A program made the position numbers and the translations under genes. A DNA stretch of 64,000 nt, from assembly GCA_949126835.1 (NCBI GenBank), contig OX421507.1, forward strand, positions 33,801,082 through 33,865,081. Direction: 5' to 3'. The number at the start of each line of letters is the position of its first letter. The stretch's first letter is position 1. Shown piece by piece: positions 11,286-22,062 of the stretch. The DNA is from Anisus vortex (taxonomy: Eukaryota > Mollusca > Gastropoda > Planorbidae). The notes below the pieces were generated by a model. That model did not search any database. It was not told the origin of the DNA and saw only the letters and a program-made list of their open reading frames with translations.

Positions 11286-11667
11286 TACCGTATATACTCC
11301 CGTATAAGTCGCACCGGAATAAAACAATAACAAATTACATATTTAATTAACGCTATTTATAACAAAGTCTTCGATAACGCTTTACATTTTACCATATTAT
11401 GTTATTAAAATAAATCGAGTAAGTGTGTTTTTCATTTTGTTTTAAAAATGTCAATATTGTCGGTTTGTATAATGAGTCGCACCCTTAATTTAGGATTATT
11501 TTTCTTATAATATCTTGTCATTGACCCACGAATAAGTCGTTTCCAAATCTTGACTCGAAAGATATAAGAAAGTCATATTTTTTAATATTTTTTTTCTATC
11601 AGATCGACTACTTTTTGTCGAAATTTTTGGTACACGAAGTGCGACTTATACGCGAGTATGTACGGTA
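11286..11667. mobile_element. MITE with TACCGTATATACTC/CGTATAAGTCG ends
   Basis: The left end TACCGTATATACTCCCGTAT continues with AAGTCGCAC. The right end is GTGCGACTTATACGCGAGTA followed by TGTACGGTA, its reverse complement with few changes. Such CGTATAAGTCG ends are seen in non-autonomous elements of many eukaryotes. It is nested: 11340-11400 matches a LINE tail. The right edge lies 12 bases inside the predicted intron of the gene at 11680-11850. Confidence 0.75.
11340..11400 (-). mobile_element. L2-like LINE 3' tail fragment
   Basis: ATAACAAAGTCTTCGATAAC and CGCTTTACATTTTACCATAT correspond closely to 50838-50915. On the minus strand this reads as the tail around GACTTTGTTATAAATAGCG, as in L2/CR1-type LINE 3' ends. 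Confidence 0.5.
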
Positions 11668-11679
11668 TATTTCTCTTAC

Positions 11680-11850
11680 CAGCTGATCCTCGTTCATGAT
11701 TCTGATTTGATCGTCCTTGTGTTTCGTGTTTGACGTACTGCCGTAATCATCCAACGGAAGTGTGTAATCTCCATTTAATTTGTTCCGCTCCATTCCGGAA
11801 TCACGTTAGTGTTTCTTCCCAGAAAAACTAAATCCTTCATAAGAGAACAG
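11680..11850 (-). CDS. Candidate first coding exon of an unidentified gene
   Basis: On the minus strand a T-rich tract with GTTTGTTTCAG ends at 11851. It is followed by 57 bases that contain an in-frame TAA, then ATG at 11793, then 38 codons beginning MERNKLNGDYTLPLDDYG and ending NEDQL, then a consensus donor GTAAGAG from 11679. Acceptor, in-frame upstream stop, start codon, polar balanced composition and donor together suggest a real 5' exon with part of the 5' UTR; the donor is in phase 0. I do not recognise the protein; a charged cytoplasmic N-terminus of a membrane protein would fit but is a guess. No continuing exon was found to the left, so the rest would lie beyond a long intron or outside the window. 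A MITE ends 12 bases inside the intron. Confidence 0.45.
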
Positions 11851-12015
11851 CTGAAACAAACAAACATACAACTGACGACAGTGTAAATTGAAAACGTACG
11901 TGTAACTTAGGATGTAGATGAACTTTGTCTTTTTACTTCAACAATATAAGCCATAGAGTTAAAGATAGGAAGAAGGAGAAACTAATAACCATTGCCAACT
12001 AACTTATGTCTTCCC

Positions 12016-12304
12016 AAAGACTATCATAAGATGTTCCGCTCGCTTTGATATTTGTGCTATTTGATAACTTCAAACACTTAGTTTCGAAATTCCCGATGGC
12101 ACTAAGTCTTCTAGACTTCCGGTTTAGTAATTTTCTATTATTTTCTCAATGGAAAATTACAATCGAAAGTTATACAGCGGAACTCTTTAAAGCAATCGTA
12201 GGAGCGCAGAAGTAATTTAAGACAGTCTTATTGGTTGCGCACGGAAAAATAAGAACATACGAGCTCTAAAAATAGAGCAAGCGATCCATCTTATGATAGT
12301 CTTT
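12016..12304. mobile_element. MITE, GACTATAATAAG family, copy 2
   Basis: Ends AAAGACTATCATAAGATG and CATCTTATGATAGTCTTT are perfect inverted repeats. The interior shares TTGGTTGCGCACGG and CTCTAAAAATAGAGC with the other copies, in the opposite orientation to copy 1. Confidence 0.85.
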
Positions 12305-12704
12305 GGTCTTTCATTGAAAAATTCTTCTATTATATATTTTTTTAATTGAATGTATAAGTTTGCCTCAAATAAAAGCTTTTCTTTTTGTCTTACATTTTAT
12401 TTAATAAATACAAATCGTTCGACTACTTAATGAAATCTATTAATGCACGAGACTTTGAAATCTTGTCAAAAGAGAAGTTGACACTTTATGACATTTTGTG
12501 GTTATTAAATTGAAAATATAATATTGAGTTAATATTCAATTGAAAAAAATGATTAATGAAAAAATGATGTTAAGATGTTAATTTAAAAGTATACTTAATT
12601 TATTGTCTCAGCTTTCAGCTTATCGAGTAAACTTTTGAGAATGTCATCATTAGAATAATAAAACATCACCCTAATAAACCTAATAAATCTGGAAAATAAT
12701 AGAA
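12305..12704. other. AT-rich, possibly interior of a decayed hAT copy
   Basis: It precedes a CAGGGGTCGG-type right arm but does not visibly match the other long copies. Confidence 0.3.
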
Positions 12705-12783
12705 GACTTTAAAGCTGTTGGCACGCTGAATAAATTAGAAATCCTACTTCGGCACACTATCATCAAAAGGTTGCCAACCCCTG
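12705..12783. mobile_element. Right arm of a CAGGGGTCGGCAACC hAT element
   Basis: GCTGTTGGCACGCTGAATAA through AAAGGTTGCCAACCCCTG matches the arm at 6015-6095. The opposite arm was not found nearby. Confidence 0.7.
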
Positions 12784-13337
12784 CTCTAGGCTATGCACAC
12801 GCTTCCAGCGAAAGAGCTAAACGAATTTCAAGAGGGTGGGGGGGGGGGGGGGGTGATTCAGTGGTAGTTATATTCCAGCTGTTAACAAATTATTACTCGG
12901 TTGATTCCATTAACAACCTTTATTGCATGCGTTTAATTGTTAAAACTTAATGTAATATATGCCAGCATAGCCTTGTGTATTTTGCAAAGTTTTTTTTTAC
13001 AATTCTTCTGATATATTCATGCGACTCAAATGGCTGGCAACAATAATAAAAGTGGTAGACCTCCATGCGTGACAATAATAAAACAGCAAGACACGGAAAT
13101 TCCCATTATCTAACTACTCTTCAAAAGTCCACATTTTCTAACCACTTCTTCAAAGTCTACATTTGGAAATGTGGGATGTTGGCTTACTTCGTGTTGCACT
13201 GTAAGGCCAAGCCACACCAACGCAATCGATTTCTAACATGTATTGTTTCTCATTTCCCTGTTCTTTATTTTCCTGTTCAAAGTGTCAATTTTCATTTGTT
13301 TAGGCCTAGTTGAAGACAAAAGAAATCTTAGTGAAAA
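12784..13337. other. Unique sequence with a long G run
   Basis: About eighteen G occur at 12836-12854. The rest is AT-rich with no gene recognised. Confidence 0.4.
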
Positions 13338-13528
13338 AACAACAACAACATTAGTTTGGGAACAGAAACGTGATCTTTTGGCCAGTAGATGGCGTGACAA
13401 GAGCGGCTTTTCAGCGTGACATCCGTGAACAGAGCAAGGATATGCGCATATTATAACGAAGCAAAAAAACAAAAGGTTTTCTATAATATTTTTAACAATA
13501 ATGGCACTCGTTGGGGCCTCGGTAGTAG
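13338..13528. repeat. Dispersed duplicate, copy 1
   Basis: From AACAACAACATTAGTTTGGG to GGGGCCTCGGTAGTAG this is nearly identical to 14882-15219, which carries a SINE-B insertion. A minus-strand frame across both copies reads CFVIICAYPCSVHGCHAEKP, but no known protein was recognised. Confidence 0.85.
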
Positions 13529-13699
13529 TTTACATGCAGGCTCAAATTCGGTTTCTGATCTAGGGTGGTTTTATTTGGATAAAGGTTTTAAAGACGTTTA
13601 GTTATTGCCGACCACTATATACTTAGTGATAAGGGAGGCACGTACTGTAGTAAGTTTTTCCAATGTGTCCGAAACGGTGTGGGCGAAATAGACCGTGAA

Positions 13700-13945
13700 A
13701 GAGAATTGGTAGATTGGTAGATGGGTAGATTGGTAGATTGGTAGATTGGTGGTGAGATGGACAGAGACAAGACAAAAAAAAGAATAGGCGTTGGGAGAGA
13801 GAGAGAGAGAGTATTGAGAGAGAGAAAGAGAGAGAGAGGGGCGTTGAGAAAGAGAGAAAGAGAGAGAGAGGGATGGCGTTGAGAAAGAGAAAGGGAGAGA
13901 GCGGCGTTTAGAGAGAGCGAGAGAGTGAGAGAGAGCGAAAGATCA
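13700..13945. repeat. GATTGGTA repeat followed by a GA-rich tract
   Basis: Short tandem GTAGATTG units (13705-13755) precede an irregular GAGAGA tract with GGCGTTGAGAAAGAG motifs recurring at about 13840, 13875 and 13911. Confidence 0.9.
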
Positions 13946-14089
13946 CGAGGGACATCGCGAGAGTTGAAGAGGAAATGAGACAAGGAGAAAAAAATCGTTT
14001 TCTAGTATTACTATACTCCACTTGGCAATTATGTGACAGAATCGACCCCTCGGGGAGGGAGAGAGTTGTCCATACACCGATTTATAGTA

Positions 14090-14241
14090 GGCGTCTCTCT
14101 CTCTCTCTCCTCCGTCTCTCTCCCCCCCCCTCTTTCTCTCTCTGTGATAGCAGTGTACACAATAAATTAGCACTATGCGACAACAACATTGGCATGGGGG
14201 AATTATCGCTAGCGTTGTAATAAATGGATGCCCAGTTGATA

Positions 14242-14281
<40 letters not shown>

Positions 14282-14285
14282 TCGG
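14090..14285. repeat. CT tract and GA tract
   Basis: A CT-rich run at 14093-14142 is followed about 100 bp later by a pure GA run at 14243-14277. The two are complementary and could pair. Open frames here are low-complexity by-products. Confidence 0.9.
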
Positions 14286-14644
14286 GTAGAGATAGATAGA
14301 AGAGAAAAGTAGACGAGGCAATATAGTAGTCTGGTCATTGAAAATAAAACGAGACATAAAAGAGAATAATTGCATTTCTCTGTGACAATTTCCCACATTG
14401 AATGTCCCAGTGTATACATTCATATAATGCCAGCATTTATCCGAGTGTCTTTACCAATTAACCCATCTTTTGTTATCAGTAACTTTACGTTATCAATTGT
14501 AGATTGTGGAGAATGGAGAATGTGGACTGGAGAATGTTGTTAGCACAACAGTAGCACGATACGAGTTAGTACAGTCCAAAACAAAACATTATATTAATGG
14601 AGAGAGAACCACATATCATTTGGCCTTACAGATTTTAAGTAGCT

Positions 14645-14882
14645 AATTGCTAGCAGCTAATGACTAGCATTTAATGACAACAGCTAATGTCAAGCAGCTA
14701 ATGAAAAACAGCGAATGACTGGCAGCGAATGACTAGCAGGTAATGACTAGCAGCTAATGGCTAGCAGCTAATGACTAGCATTTAATGGCTAGCAGCTAAT
14801 GACTAGCAGCTAATGACTAGCAGCTAATGACTAGGAGTTAATGACTAGCAGTTAATGACTAGCAGCTAATGACTAGCAGCTA
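14645..14882. repeat. 14-bp minisatellite
   Basis: The unit is AGCAGCTAATGACT with TTTAATG, GGTAATG and GCGAATG variants. It abuts the second copy of the dispersed duplicate. Confidence 0.95.
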
Positions 14883-15219
14883 AAAACAACAACATTAGTT
14901 TGGGAACAGAAACGTGATCTTTTGCCCAGTAGATGACGTGACAACCAAAAACCAACGGACAGGTCGCGGGTTCTATCCCTGCCACCGACGGATCCCTGTC
15001 GCCCTGCAGGAATTTTGGGCCTAGTGGACGTTATAATCTTCTATCTAGAATCTATAAGGAACGTCTGTAAACTTCTAAGAAGAACGGCTTTTCAGCGTGA
15101 CATCCGTGAACAGAGCATGAATATGCGCATATTATAACGAAGCAAAAAAACAAAAAAAAACGAAAAGTTTTCTCTAATATTTGTAACAATAATGGCACTC
15201 GTTGGGGCCTCGGTTGTAG
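14882..15219. repeat. Dispersed duplicate, copy 2, split by SINE-B
   Basis: It matches 13338-13528 on both sides of an insertion at about 14946-15083; the match resumes at GGCTTTTCAGCGTGACATCC. Confidence 0.85.
14946..15083 (+). mobile_element. SINE-B copy 1 (5'-truncated)
   Basis: It contains the B box in GCGGGTTCTATCCCTGCC, the body GGAATTTTGGGCCTAGTGGA and the tail TAATCTTCTATCTAGAA with GGAACGTCTGTAAACTTCTA. The tail has a seven-base insertion after TCTAGAA. Confidence 0.75.
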
Positions 15220-16197
15220 AATAAAAGTTATCCAAAACAAGAACAAGTTAGTCTTTAGAATTGGTGCGCCGAAAATCAATTTCGCGAACATATTTACTGG
15301 TGTGACATAGCATCCACACTGTTAAACTATAAGTGTGTCTCAAGCGAATATTGCTAGCCAGTCAACCGGTGTTACGAACAAAACTGCAATCAAATGGTGT
15401 GCCGAACTCCAGTATGACTAACAATGCAATTGGCCTGCCTTACAAACAAATAATTTAGCTGTAAAAATCAGTTTTACATTTACGTTGGCTTATGTCTAAT
15501 CGGTTTTATTGCATTTAATAAACGTTTTAACGCCTGATACTGCGCGAATGTTACTTATAGCAGCAGCTTGCGTTACCAATCAAAACAACTGTTGATGATA
15601 TTGGGGGTGGGAAAGGGGATATGTAACATCTAAAACTGTTCTATTTTATTGTTATACAAAGGTCAAGTAGGTAGATCAAACTCTTTTCATGTTGAAGATT
15701 GTATCAACGAAACTGAGTGAAAAACGAACATGCAAATTTCTAGATCAATGTAATTATAAATTAATCAGTAAGGCTTCTTTTTACCAGAACTATAACAATT
15801 TTTTTATTTAGATAATTGAATAAGAGGTCTTCTAATGTAGGCTATGTAACGCTATGTCATTATGTTAACAAGTATTACATGACATAGGACAAAAATGTTG
15901 AAAAAAAGCAATGCAATGAAATTAATATTGTCAAATATATGATCAAAGTATTTAGAGAATTTTGTTTGAAAATACAAAAAATCTAAAATTTAGAAAAATC
16001 TTAACTACAATTACAGTCTTATGACATTTCCAGCCATAGTAAAAAAAAACAACAACTATGTAATACATTTGTTTGTTTGACTAACCTTTTAAAAAACAAT
16101 AATTTATGTTTTTAATACTTAAATTTCTGACTTTCGTATGCCCATGAAAGTTACTAGGCCCTAGGCACAGTTTCCTATGAGTAAAATAGTCCTATCG
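15220..16197. other. AT-rich unique sequence
   Basis: No open frame, array or element end identified. Confidence 0.4.
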
Positions 16198-16480
16198 AAG
16201 ACTATAATAAGATGGACCGCTTGCTCTATTTTTAGAGTTTATATTATGTTCTTTTTTCCGTGCGCATCCAATAACGCTGTCTTAAACGACTTCTTCGCTC
16301 CTACGTTTGCCTAAATGTTTCCGCTGTATACAACTTTCGATTTTAATTTTTCACTGAGAAAATCATAGCGATTAAATGAAACGGAAGTGTACAATACAAA
16401 AAGGAATCGGGAATTCCGAAAAGAAGTAATTAGAGTCATCAAATAGCAGAAATATTAGCGGTCCATCTTACTATAGCCTT
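16198..16480. mobile_element. MITE, GACTATAATAAG family, copy 3
   Basis: It starts AAGACTATAATAAGATGGAC, contains CCGTGCGCATCCAATAACGC, and ends GCGGTCCATCTTACTATAGC. It has the same orientation as copy 1. Confidence 0.85.
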
Positions 16481-16769
16481 TGTTTCTATGTATATGAATG
16501 TATGGATGCATGAACAGTTGGATTATTGATCTATATGCTGTGTGCATCCATCATATTGTAATTGAAGCGCGTATACAGATCCGTTTTATTTTTCCGACTA
16601 GCTAAATTACCCGTCTTTGTTGCGGTATATTTACATTCCATAACAGCAGAGAAAATATAAATCTCATTTCATGCATGTATCCAGGGTGTTAACTAATTTA
16701 TACATTTAAAAAAAGGTGAGTTTTAATATTGTAGTAAACAAAACTGCCAATATACAAAACCAAAACAAT

Positions 16770-17110
16770 GGCGCCAGTGAAGGTTAATGCTGTCGCATGG
16801 GGCTCAGGGCACGTGTTTGTCTGGTTCACGTGCCGCCGCGAAATGAGGTTAGGGAACCAGTAGCAGGACGTAGGGCCGCCTGTGGAGAATTCTATTGGTT
16901 AAATGTCAAAGACCAGCTACAGTATCAAGGCTGGTGATTTAAGGGCAGCACAATAATGACCTATTATGGTTTATTATAATGTGTCTAACCTTTTCTAGCT
17001 ACCCTGCTCAGTGAGTTGTACAAACCCTTGTCTTTAGTATTGTTATTATATTGACACCGACCTATATAAAGGAGAACTCCCTCAAGCTTTGTACTCATTA
17101 GTTATGTCCC
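16770..17110 (+). promoter_or_regulatory. Possible promoter-like segment
   Basis: This is a locally GC-rich stretch with two CACGTG E-boxes at 16810-16815 and 16827-16832, an inverted CCAAT (ATTGG) at 16894-16898, and a TATATAAA at 17063-17070. No linked gene was found downstream, so this is only a motif cluster. Confidence 0.2.
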
Positions 17111-17224
17111 CTTTTTGTATATATATATACATATGCCACCAAGTTATACATGTATAACTATATGTACCCATCTTATGTGTCATTCTGTCTATCCACCCAT
17201 CCACATATCTACCCATCTAGCTCA

Positions 17225-17312
17225 TTTCTAATGATCCATCCATTCATTCGTCTGTCTGTCTATTTATCTATCTAATAATCTATCTATTTATCTATAGATC
17301 TATTTACTCTCG
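17225..17312. repeat. TCTA/TCTG microsatellite
   Basis: Interrupted tetranucleotide run TCTGTCTGTCTATTTATCTA and similar. Confidence 0.85.
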
Positions 17313-17559
17313 TCCGGTATTCTAATTATCGATGAGTGTAGAGATTGTGTAGCTGTTCTGTTCATCTCACCAACACTTGCTTTATTATGACTCATGCACA
17401 CACAGACATCGTGCACTATAGGAATGAATGCATTTCTTGGCAAATAGTTGACAACATTTTTCAATTTTATTCCGACCACGTTTGTTTTACATATATAATA
17501 TAAAGGATACTAATATGAGAATTATTAAAATACACAACATAAAGCTCCTTAACGCGACT

Positions 17560-17725
17560 ACACAAACGTACATACATGGAACAACACATACACCAACAAA
17601 CATAATAGACACACCTCACACACACAAACACCCACACTACACATACATCCACATACACCAGAAACACGCACACACACACATTCACACACAAGCACCATAA
17701 ACGCACAGACACACACACACACAAC
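17560..17725. repeat. CA-rich microsatellite
   Basis: Irregular ACACAC with ACATAC and CACAAACAC interruptions. Frames on both strands are by-products. Confidence 0.9.
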
Positions 17726-18484
17726 GTTAAACCTATGCCAACAATAACAATATTAACCAACATAATTTCATGACCTTTGGCCACAATCGTTAGAGCCCAT
17801 GTAATACCCCAGGGACTATCATCATGGGCAGATAACTAACAGAGATTTCCAACACATAATATATCGACTTGTTATTGTTTTCAAACATATTTAGTATCAA
17901 ACTAGTAACTGTTGGCATATTTCAATATATTGTTTCATCAAAAATCATGTTGAAATTATTGATTTTAATTTTTTAAATGCCCTTTAATTGGCCCTAGGGC
18001 TTAAAAGACTTTTCATCCGAATCCCCCCCCCCCTTAAAATGTGTTAAACTTCTAGTTTGTGTGTGATTAGAATTTATATAAAGTGGGTCATATAGATTAT
18101 CTCCAGAGTACGATTATATGAAACTGAGCTTCTATTTAGATTGACTCTTAACATTGGTTTTAAGAGTCAACAAGAAGCTGTACAATTACAATCGGGCTTT
18201 TGGGCTTAGACTTTTTAGGAATTTCACTTTAAAGAAATGCACTTACATGAATAGGGCACTTCAAGTAATGCCATCCTCGTGAACAATTTAATGCCGGCTT
18301 ACACCACCTAGCTAATAAGAAATTCTTTATTTTCTTTTAAATAAATGGTTCCGGCATTGTCTACTTTTGTTCATACAAAACTCAAACAGTCCTATTGTTG
18401 TTTTTCAGTATTAAGTCTGATATTGTCGCCACATAGACGGCGTATGGGAATCAATAATTCACTGTCACACTAGTAGTACTGCGT

Positions 18485-18485
<1 letters not shown>
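17726..18485. other. Unique sequence, nothing recognised
   Basis: Contains a C run near 18025-18033. The near-palindromic segment around 18140-18170 (GACTCTTAACATTGG, TTTTAAGAGTC) could form a hairpin. Confidence 0.35.
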
Positions 18486-18552
<67 letters not shown>

Positions 18553-18612
18553 TCTATCTCTCTTTTCTCTATCTTTCTCTCTCTCTTTCTCTCTCCCTTG
18601 CACTCTTTCTCT
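18486..18612. repeat. CT/TTTCTC microsatellite
   Basis: A TCTCTCTCTTTC unit is repeated, degrading at the 3' end. Confidence 0.95.
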
Positions 18613-18805
18613 CTTACTCACTATATCACTTTACGTACATAGACAACTATATTAAGCAAAAACAAAGTGTAGTCAATGTGAGTGTTGCATAATGAACTTT
18701 GAACTCTGTATGGATTTGGCGGATTTGGCAATAGCCTTGGTAGAACACGTACACATTAAGGTAATGGACACACCACGTGTGAAAAGTTAATCTTGTGGTC
18801 ATTCA

Positions 18806-18896
18806 TTCATATGTGTGCGTGTTTGTGTGTGCGTGTAAATATGTGTATATGTGTGCACGTGTGTGTGTGTGTGTGTTTATGTATGTGTGTGTGTTT
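18806..18896. repeat. GT microsatellite
   Basis: GTGTGT runs with GCGTG and TATGTG interruptions. Confidence 0.9.
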
Positions 18897-20105
18897 AACC
18901 AGAGTTGGGGAAAGAGAGCCACTCTAGAAATGAATACTGAAATCAGGAGACGCTGACCGGTCGACCAGAGTTGTGGGCCATTATGTTGTCATGCCCTGGG
19001 GATGCCTCGACCCACATTCCGGTCGGTCAACGAATGTCCTCCTACCATTCCCCACTTCGCGATGATTATCAGTATTTTTTCACCGGAAAGGAAACCGGAA
19101 TTAGAAATTGATTCACCGAATTAAACTCTAGTGTTGCGTTTTGCAAAATAAATTGTTTATTTTAAACTTGACTGGAAAGTAAAGAAACGAAAAAGGACAA
19201 GATCCGAATAACTGCTCAAAATACAGTGTAAAAATGGTTGTCTATATCTTTTACTTATAAGATTAAAGGTCTGAGCAGAGCCCTTGTCTTCTCAATATAA
19301 GCAACCGTAGATTGGAGTAATACGGGACACGTTTATTCATTTATTTATAAACATTAGGTTGCACGATGTATAATATATGGGAACCCGTAGAAAAATTAAG
19401 TTCAGGCGCCTCATCGAAAAAAGAAAATGGATTATCGTCATTAAGGATAAGGATAGCGAACCAGTCGAGTGGCGCTAATGAAATCTTGAGTACTTCTGGA
19501 AGTGCCCCGTTTCTCTCTGACGACCTCATTATTTCAATATTTACCTTAGATAACCTGCTTTGACCAATACTGTCTTACTTATATGTTAGGTCGGTTAATG
19601 CTTCATATATATTTGATTTGTCCTATGTTTGTAAAGTTTTAAATCATCAATTAGTCTTATATCTCTTAGCCTAGAGATTGTATCCCAGTTCTTAGTTGTA
19701 TGTTAATATGCGCCCTGAGCTTACATTAAGCTTGTTGTCAGCGCCTTAGAATTATTACTATTATTATTTATATATTATTATTACTATTATTGATACTTCT
19801 TTAGTCGTACAAACAATAAATAACTGTCCTATTTCATTATTAATAATATCATTAAATGATAATTTCAAATATTATTAACTCTTCGACTGGATTAGTTAAA
19901 CGGTTTCTTTTACACATGCACCAGAAAATCAAATTAAAAAAATGTATGTTACAACTTGAACATGAGATCCTTAACTGTTAAAAAACGAAATGTCTAAGCA
20001 GCATGGAAGGCATTTTATATTCAATTTAATACCGCTAGTAAAACAAACGCAAATATATCACTATACTAGATTTGTTGAAATATAATGTCCTTGCTTTTAT
20101 TTATG
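18897..20105. other. Mostly unique, with an unassigned two-strand open frame and a LINE-like tail
   Basis: 19341-19590 keeps an open minus frame of balanced composition (motif PEVLKISLAPLDWFAILI) and also an open plus frame; no family recognised. 19715-19790 (TGCGCCCTGAGC, TCAGCGCCTTAGAATTATTA) resembles an L2-like LINE tail on the plus strand ending in an ATT repeat. Confidence 0.35.
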
Positions 20106-20109
20106 CGTT

Positions 20110-20348
20110 TCGGTGGCCGAGCCGGAGTCGCGTTCGACGGGCGTACCGAAGGTCCTGGGTTTGAATCCTGTTGAAGTCTATGAGTCTGGAGGGTGTCCCT
20201 GAGTCTACCCAGCTCTGATGAGTACCCGACCTTAGGTGGGGTTAAAGTAAAGGCGGCTGCGCATAGTGCTGGCCACACAATCGCAAAGTATACCGTGGCT
20301 AGAGAGACTGGTAAACGCTGTTCAGTGTTCCTATCGATCATTTTGTCC
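20110..20348 (+). mobile_element. SINE-A copy 2
   Basis: A box region GGTGGCCGAGCCGGAG, near-B box GGTCCTGGGTTTGAATCC, then the standard body to CTATCGATCATTTTGTCC. A short deletion follows the tRNA head. Confidence 0.9.
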
Positions 20349-20797
20349 TTTTTAATTTACTGTTGCATTTAAATACGTTTTTTTTTTGTTCAAGATTATT
20401 TCATGAAGCTTTTTCAGTACCTTTTTGTACTACATTTTAAATATATACATAATTAATACATATATATATACATATACATAATACAATCTATTCATATATA
20501 ATAGAAAAAAAAATGCTTTCAGAATATCAACGGTAAATATATATTATAAATTAAAACATGCAAATTATATATAAGGTACATCAAATAAAAGTTATCGTCT
20601 AGTCACACAATTTAACAACAGCAATATTTGAAATTGAAATATTTGCAATTAATAAGTCGAAATGATATTATTTGAATTATAGCTAACAAAATTGCTTATA
20701 TTTATATATCAATATGACCTTTTCTTTTTTTTTCTAAATATATAAATGAATAACATTGCAACGTGAAGGTTTTCACACGGTACAAGTATGTAGGTCC

Positions 20798-20805
20798 GTG
20801 TAGCA
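20798..20805. repeat. Left target-site duplication of the hAT element
   Basis: GTGTAGCA, identical to 22499-22506. Confidence 0.9.
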
Positions 20806-21142
20806 CATAGGTTCTCAACGGGGGCGATATCGCCCCCCAGGGGGCGATGAGAAGCTTTAGGGGGGCGATAACATTCCCGGGGGCGATTGGGGGGCGATGA
20901 AGGGCAAGTGGGCGGTACATACGTACCTGCTATAATTTCAACAACTCATCTATTTGAATCGATTAGTTTTTGGATGAAATATGATGTAAACGCAAGTGCT
21001 ACTAAATATCTGATATCCCCCGACAGTGGGCATACATATTATTGAACAAATAAGAATCGCAATGACTTTTCGATGAAGTAGGGGTTAGTAGGCCTACTTG
21101 GCAAATATGTTATGCGGCCGTCTCGTCTTATGGTTGGTAACT

Positions 21143-22062
21143 TAGAGATGGGTCGCTCACTAAAGAACTGATCAACTGATCCGGGTCTTTTAAAGGAACG
21201 GATCCGAAAGCCGATCACTGTCAAAAGACCCGGATCAGTACTGATCCGTTCCCGTTCTGCATTTCGATATGTTGGTTTCCATAGTTCACTTAGAATCCGG
21301 ATCTGACCCGGATCAGACCGATTCAGACCCGCTCAGTACTGATCGGATCAGACCCGCTCAGTACTGATATGGGTCTGTACTGATCGGATCAGACCCGCTC
21401 AGTATTGATCGGCTCAGACCCGCTCAGTACTGATCGGCTCAGACCCGCTCAGTACTGATCGGCTCAGACCCGCTCAGTACTGATATGGGTCTGTACTGAT
21501 CGGCTCAGACCCGCTCAGTACTGATATGGGTCTGTACTGATCGGATCAGACCCGCTCAGTACTGAATGGGTCTATACTGATCGGTTCCCGTTCTGCATTT
21601 CGATATGCTGGTTTCGAATGCGAGTGATCGTACAATTGCTGTCAATTGTAAATAATGTTGATGATACCATTTTTGCATTATAATTAGCCAATATGATTAC
21701 AGTATTTTACATTTACCCTTTTAATTTTACTTATTAGGTGAAAAAAAAGGAATTATAGCTTAAAAACAAAAGTTTAATTATAATTAGTTTAGTAGCCTAC
21801 AACTAGACAATTGAGAACAATTATTTCTTATTTATATTTTTTTATGTTTTAAGTAACAAAAAAAACGGCGTTTCAACAAGGGATCCAAGTTGTTTTTCTC
21901 TCCCCTTGACATCCAACATATAAAATTATGGAGGGAGGCGGGGGGGGGGGGGGGAGGGTAAATTACTAAGTGTTCCGTGGAACCGTTCAACGGATCCGTA
22001 TCTTTTTAGTGAGCGCTCAATTGAGCGGCGATCAGCATGGTGAACGGTTTTGCCCATCTCTA
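21143..22062. mobile_element. Nested element with TAGAGATGGG ends
   Basis: It begins TAGAGATGGGTCGCTCACTA and ends TTTTGCCCATCTCTA. The two arms also share CGCTCACTAAA in inverted orientation. The interior holds the 8-copy CAGACCCGCTCAGTA array and a direct repeat of TCCCGTTCTGCATTTCGATA on each side of it. The superfamily is not certain. Confidence 0.6.
21295..21590. repeat. About 25-bp palindrome-rich array
   Basis: Eight copies of CAGACCCGCTCAGTA with spacers TACTGATCGG or TACTGATATGGGTCTG. In the latter type CAGACCC pairs with GGGTCTG, so these units can form hairpins. Confidence 0.9.

Noticed and set aside
13943..14419. 158-codon minus-strand frame
   Set aside because: It crosses CT and GA tracts and has no protein-like segment outside low complexity.
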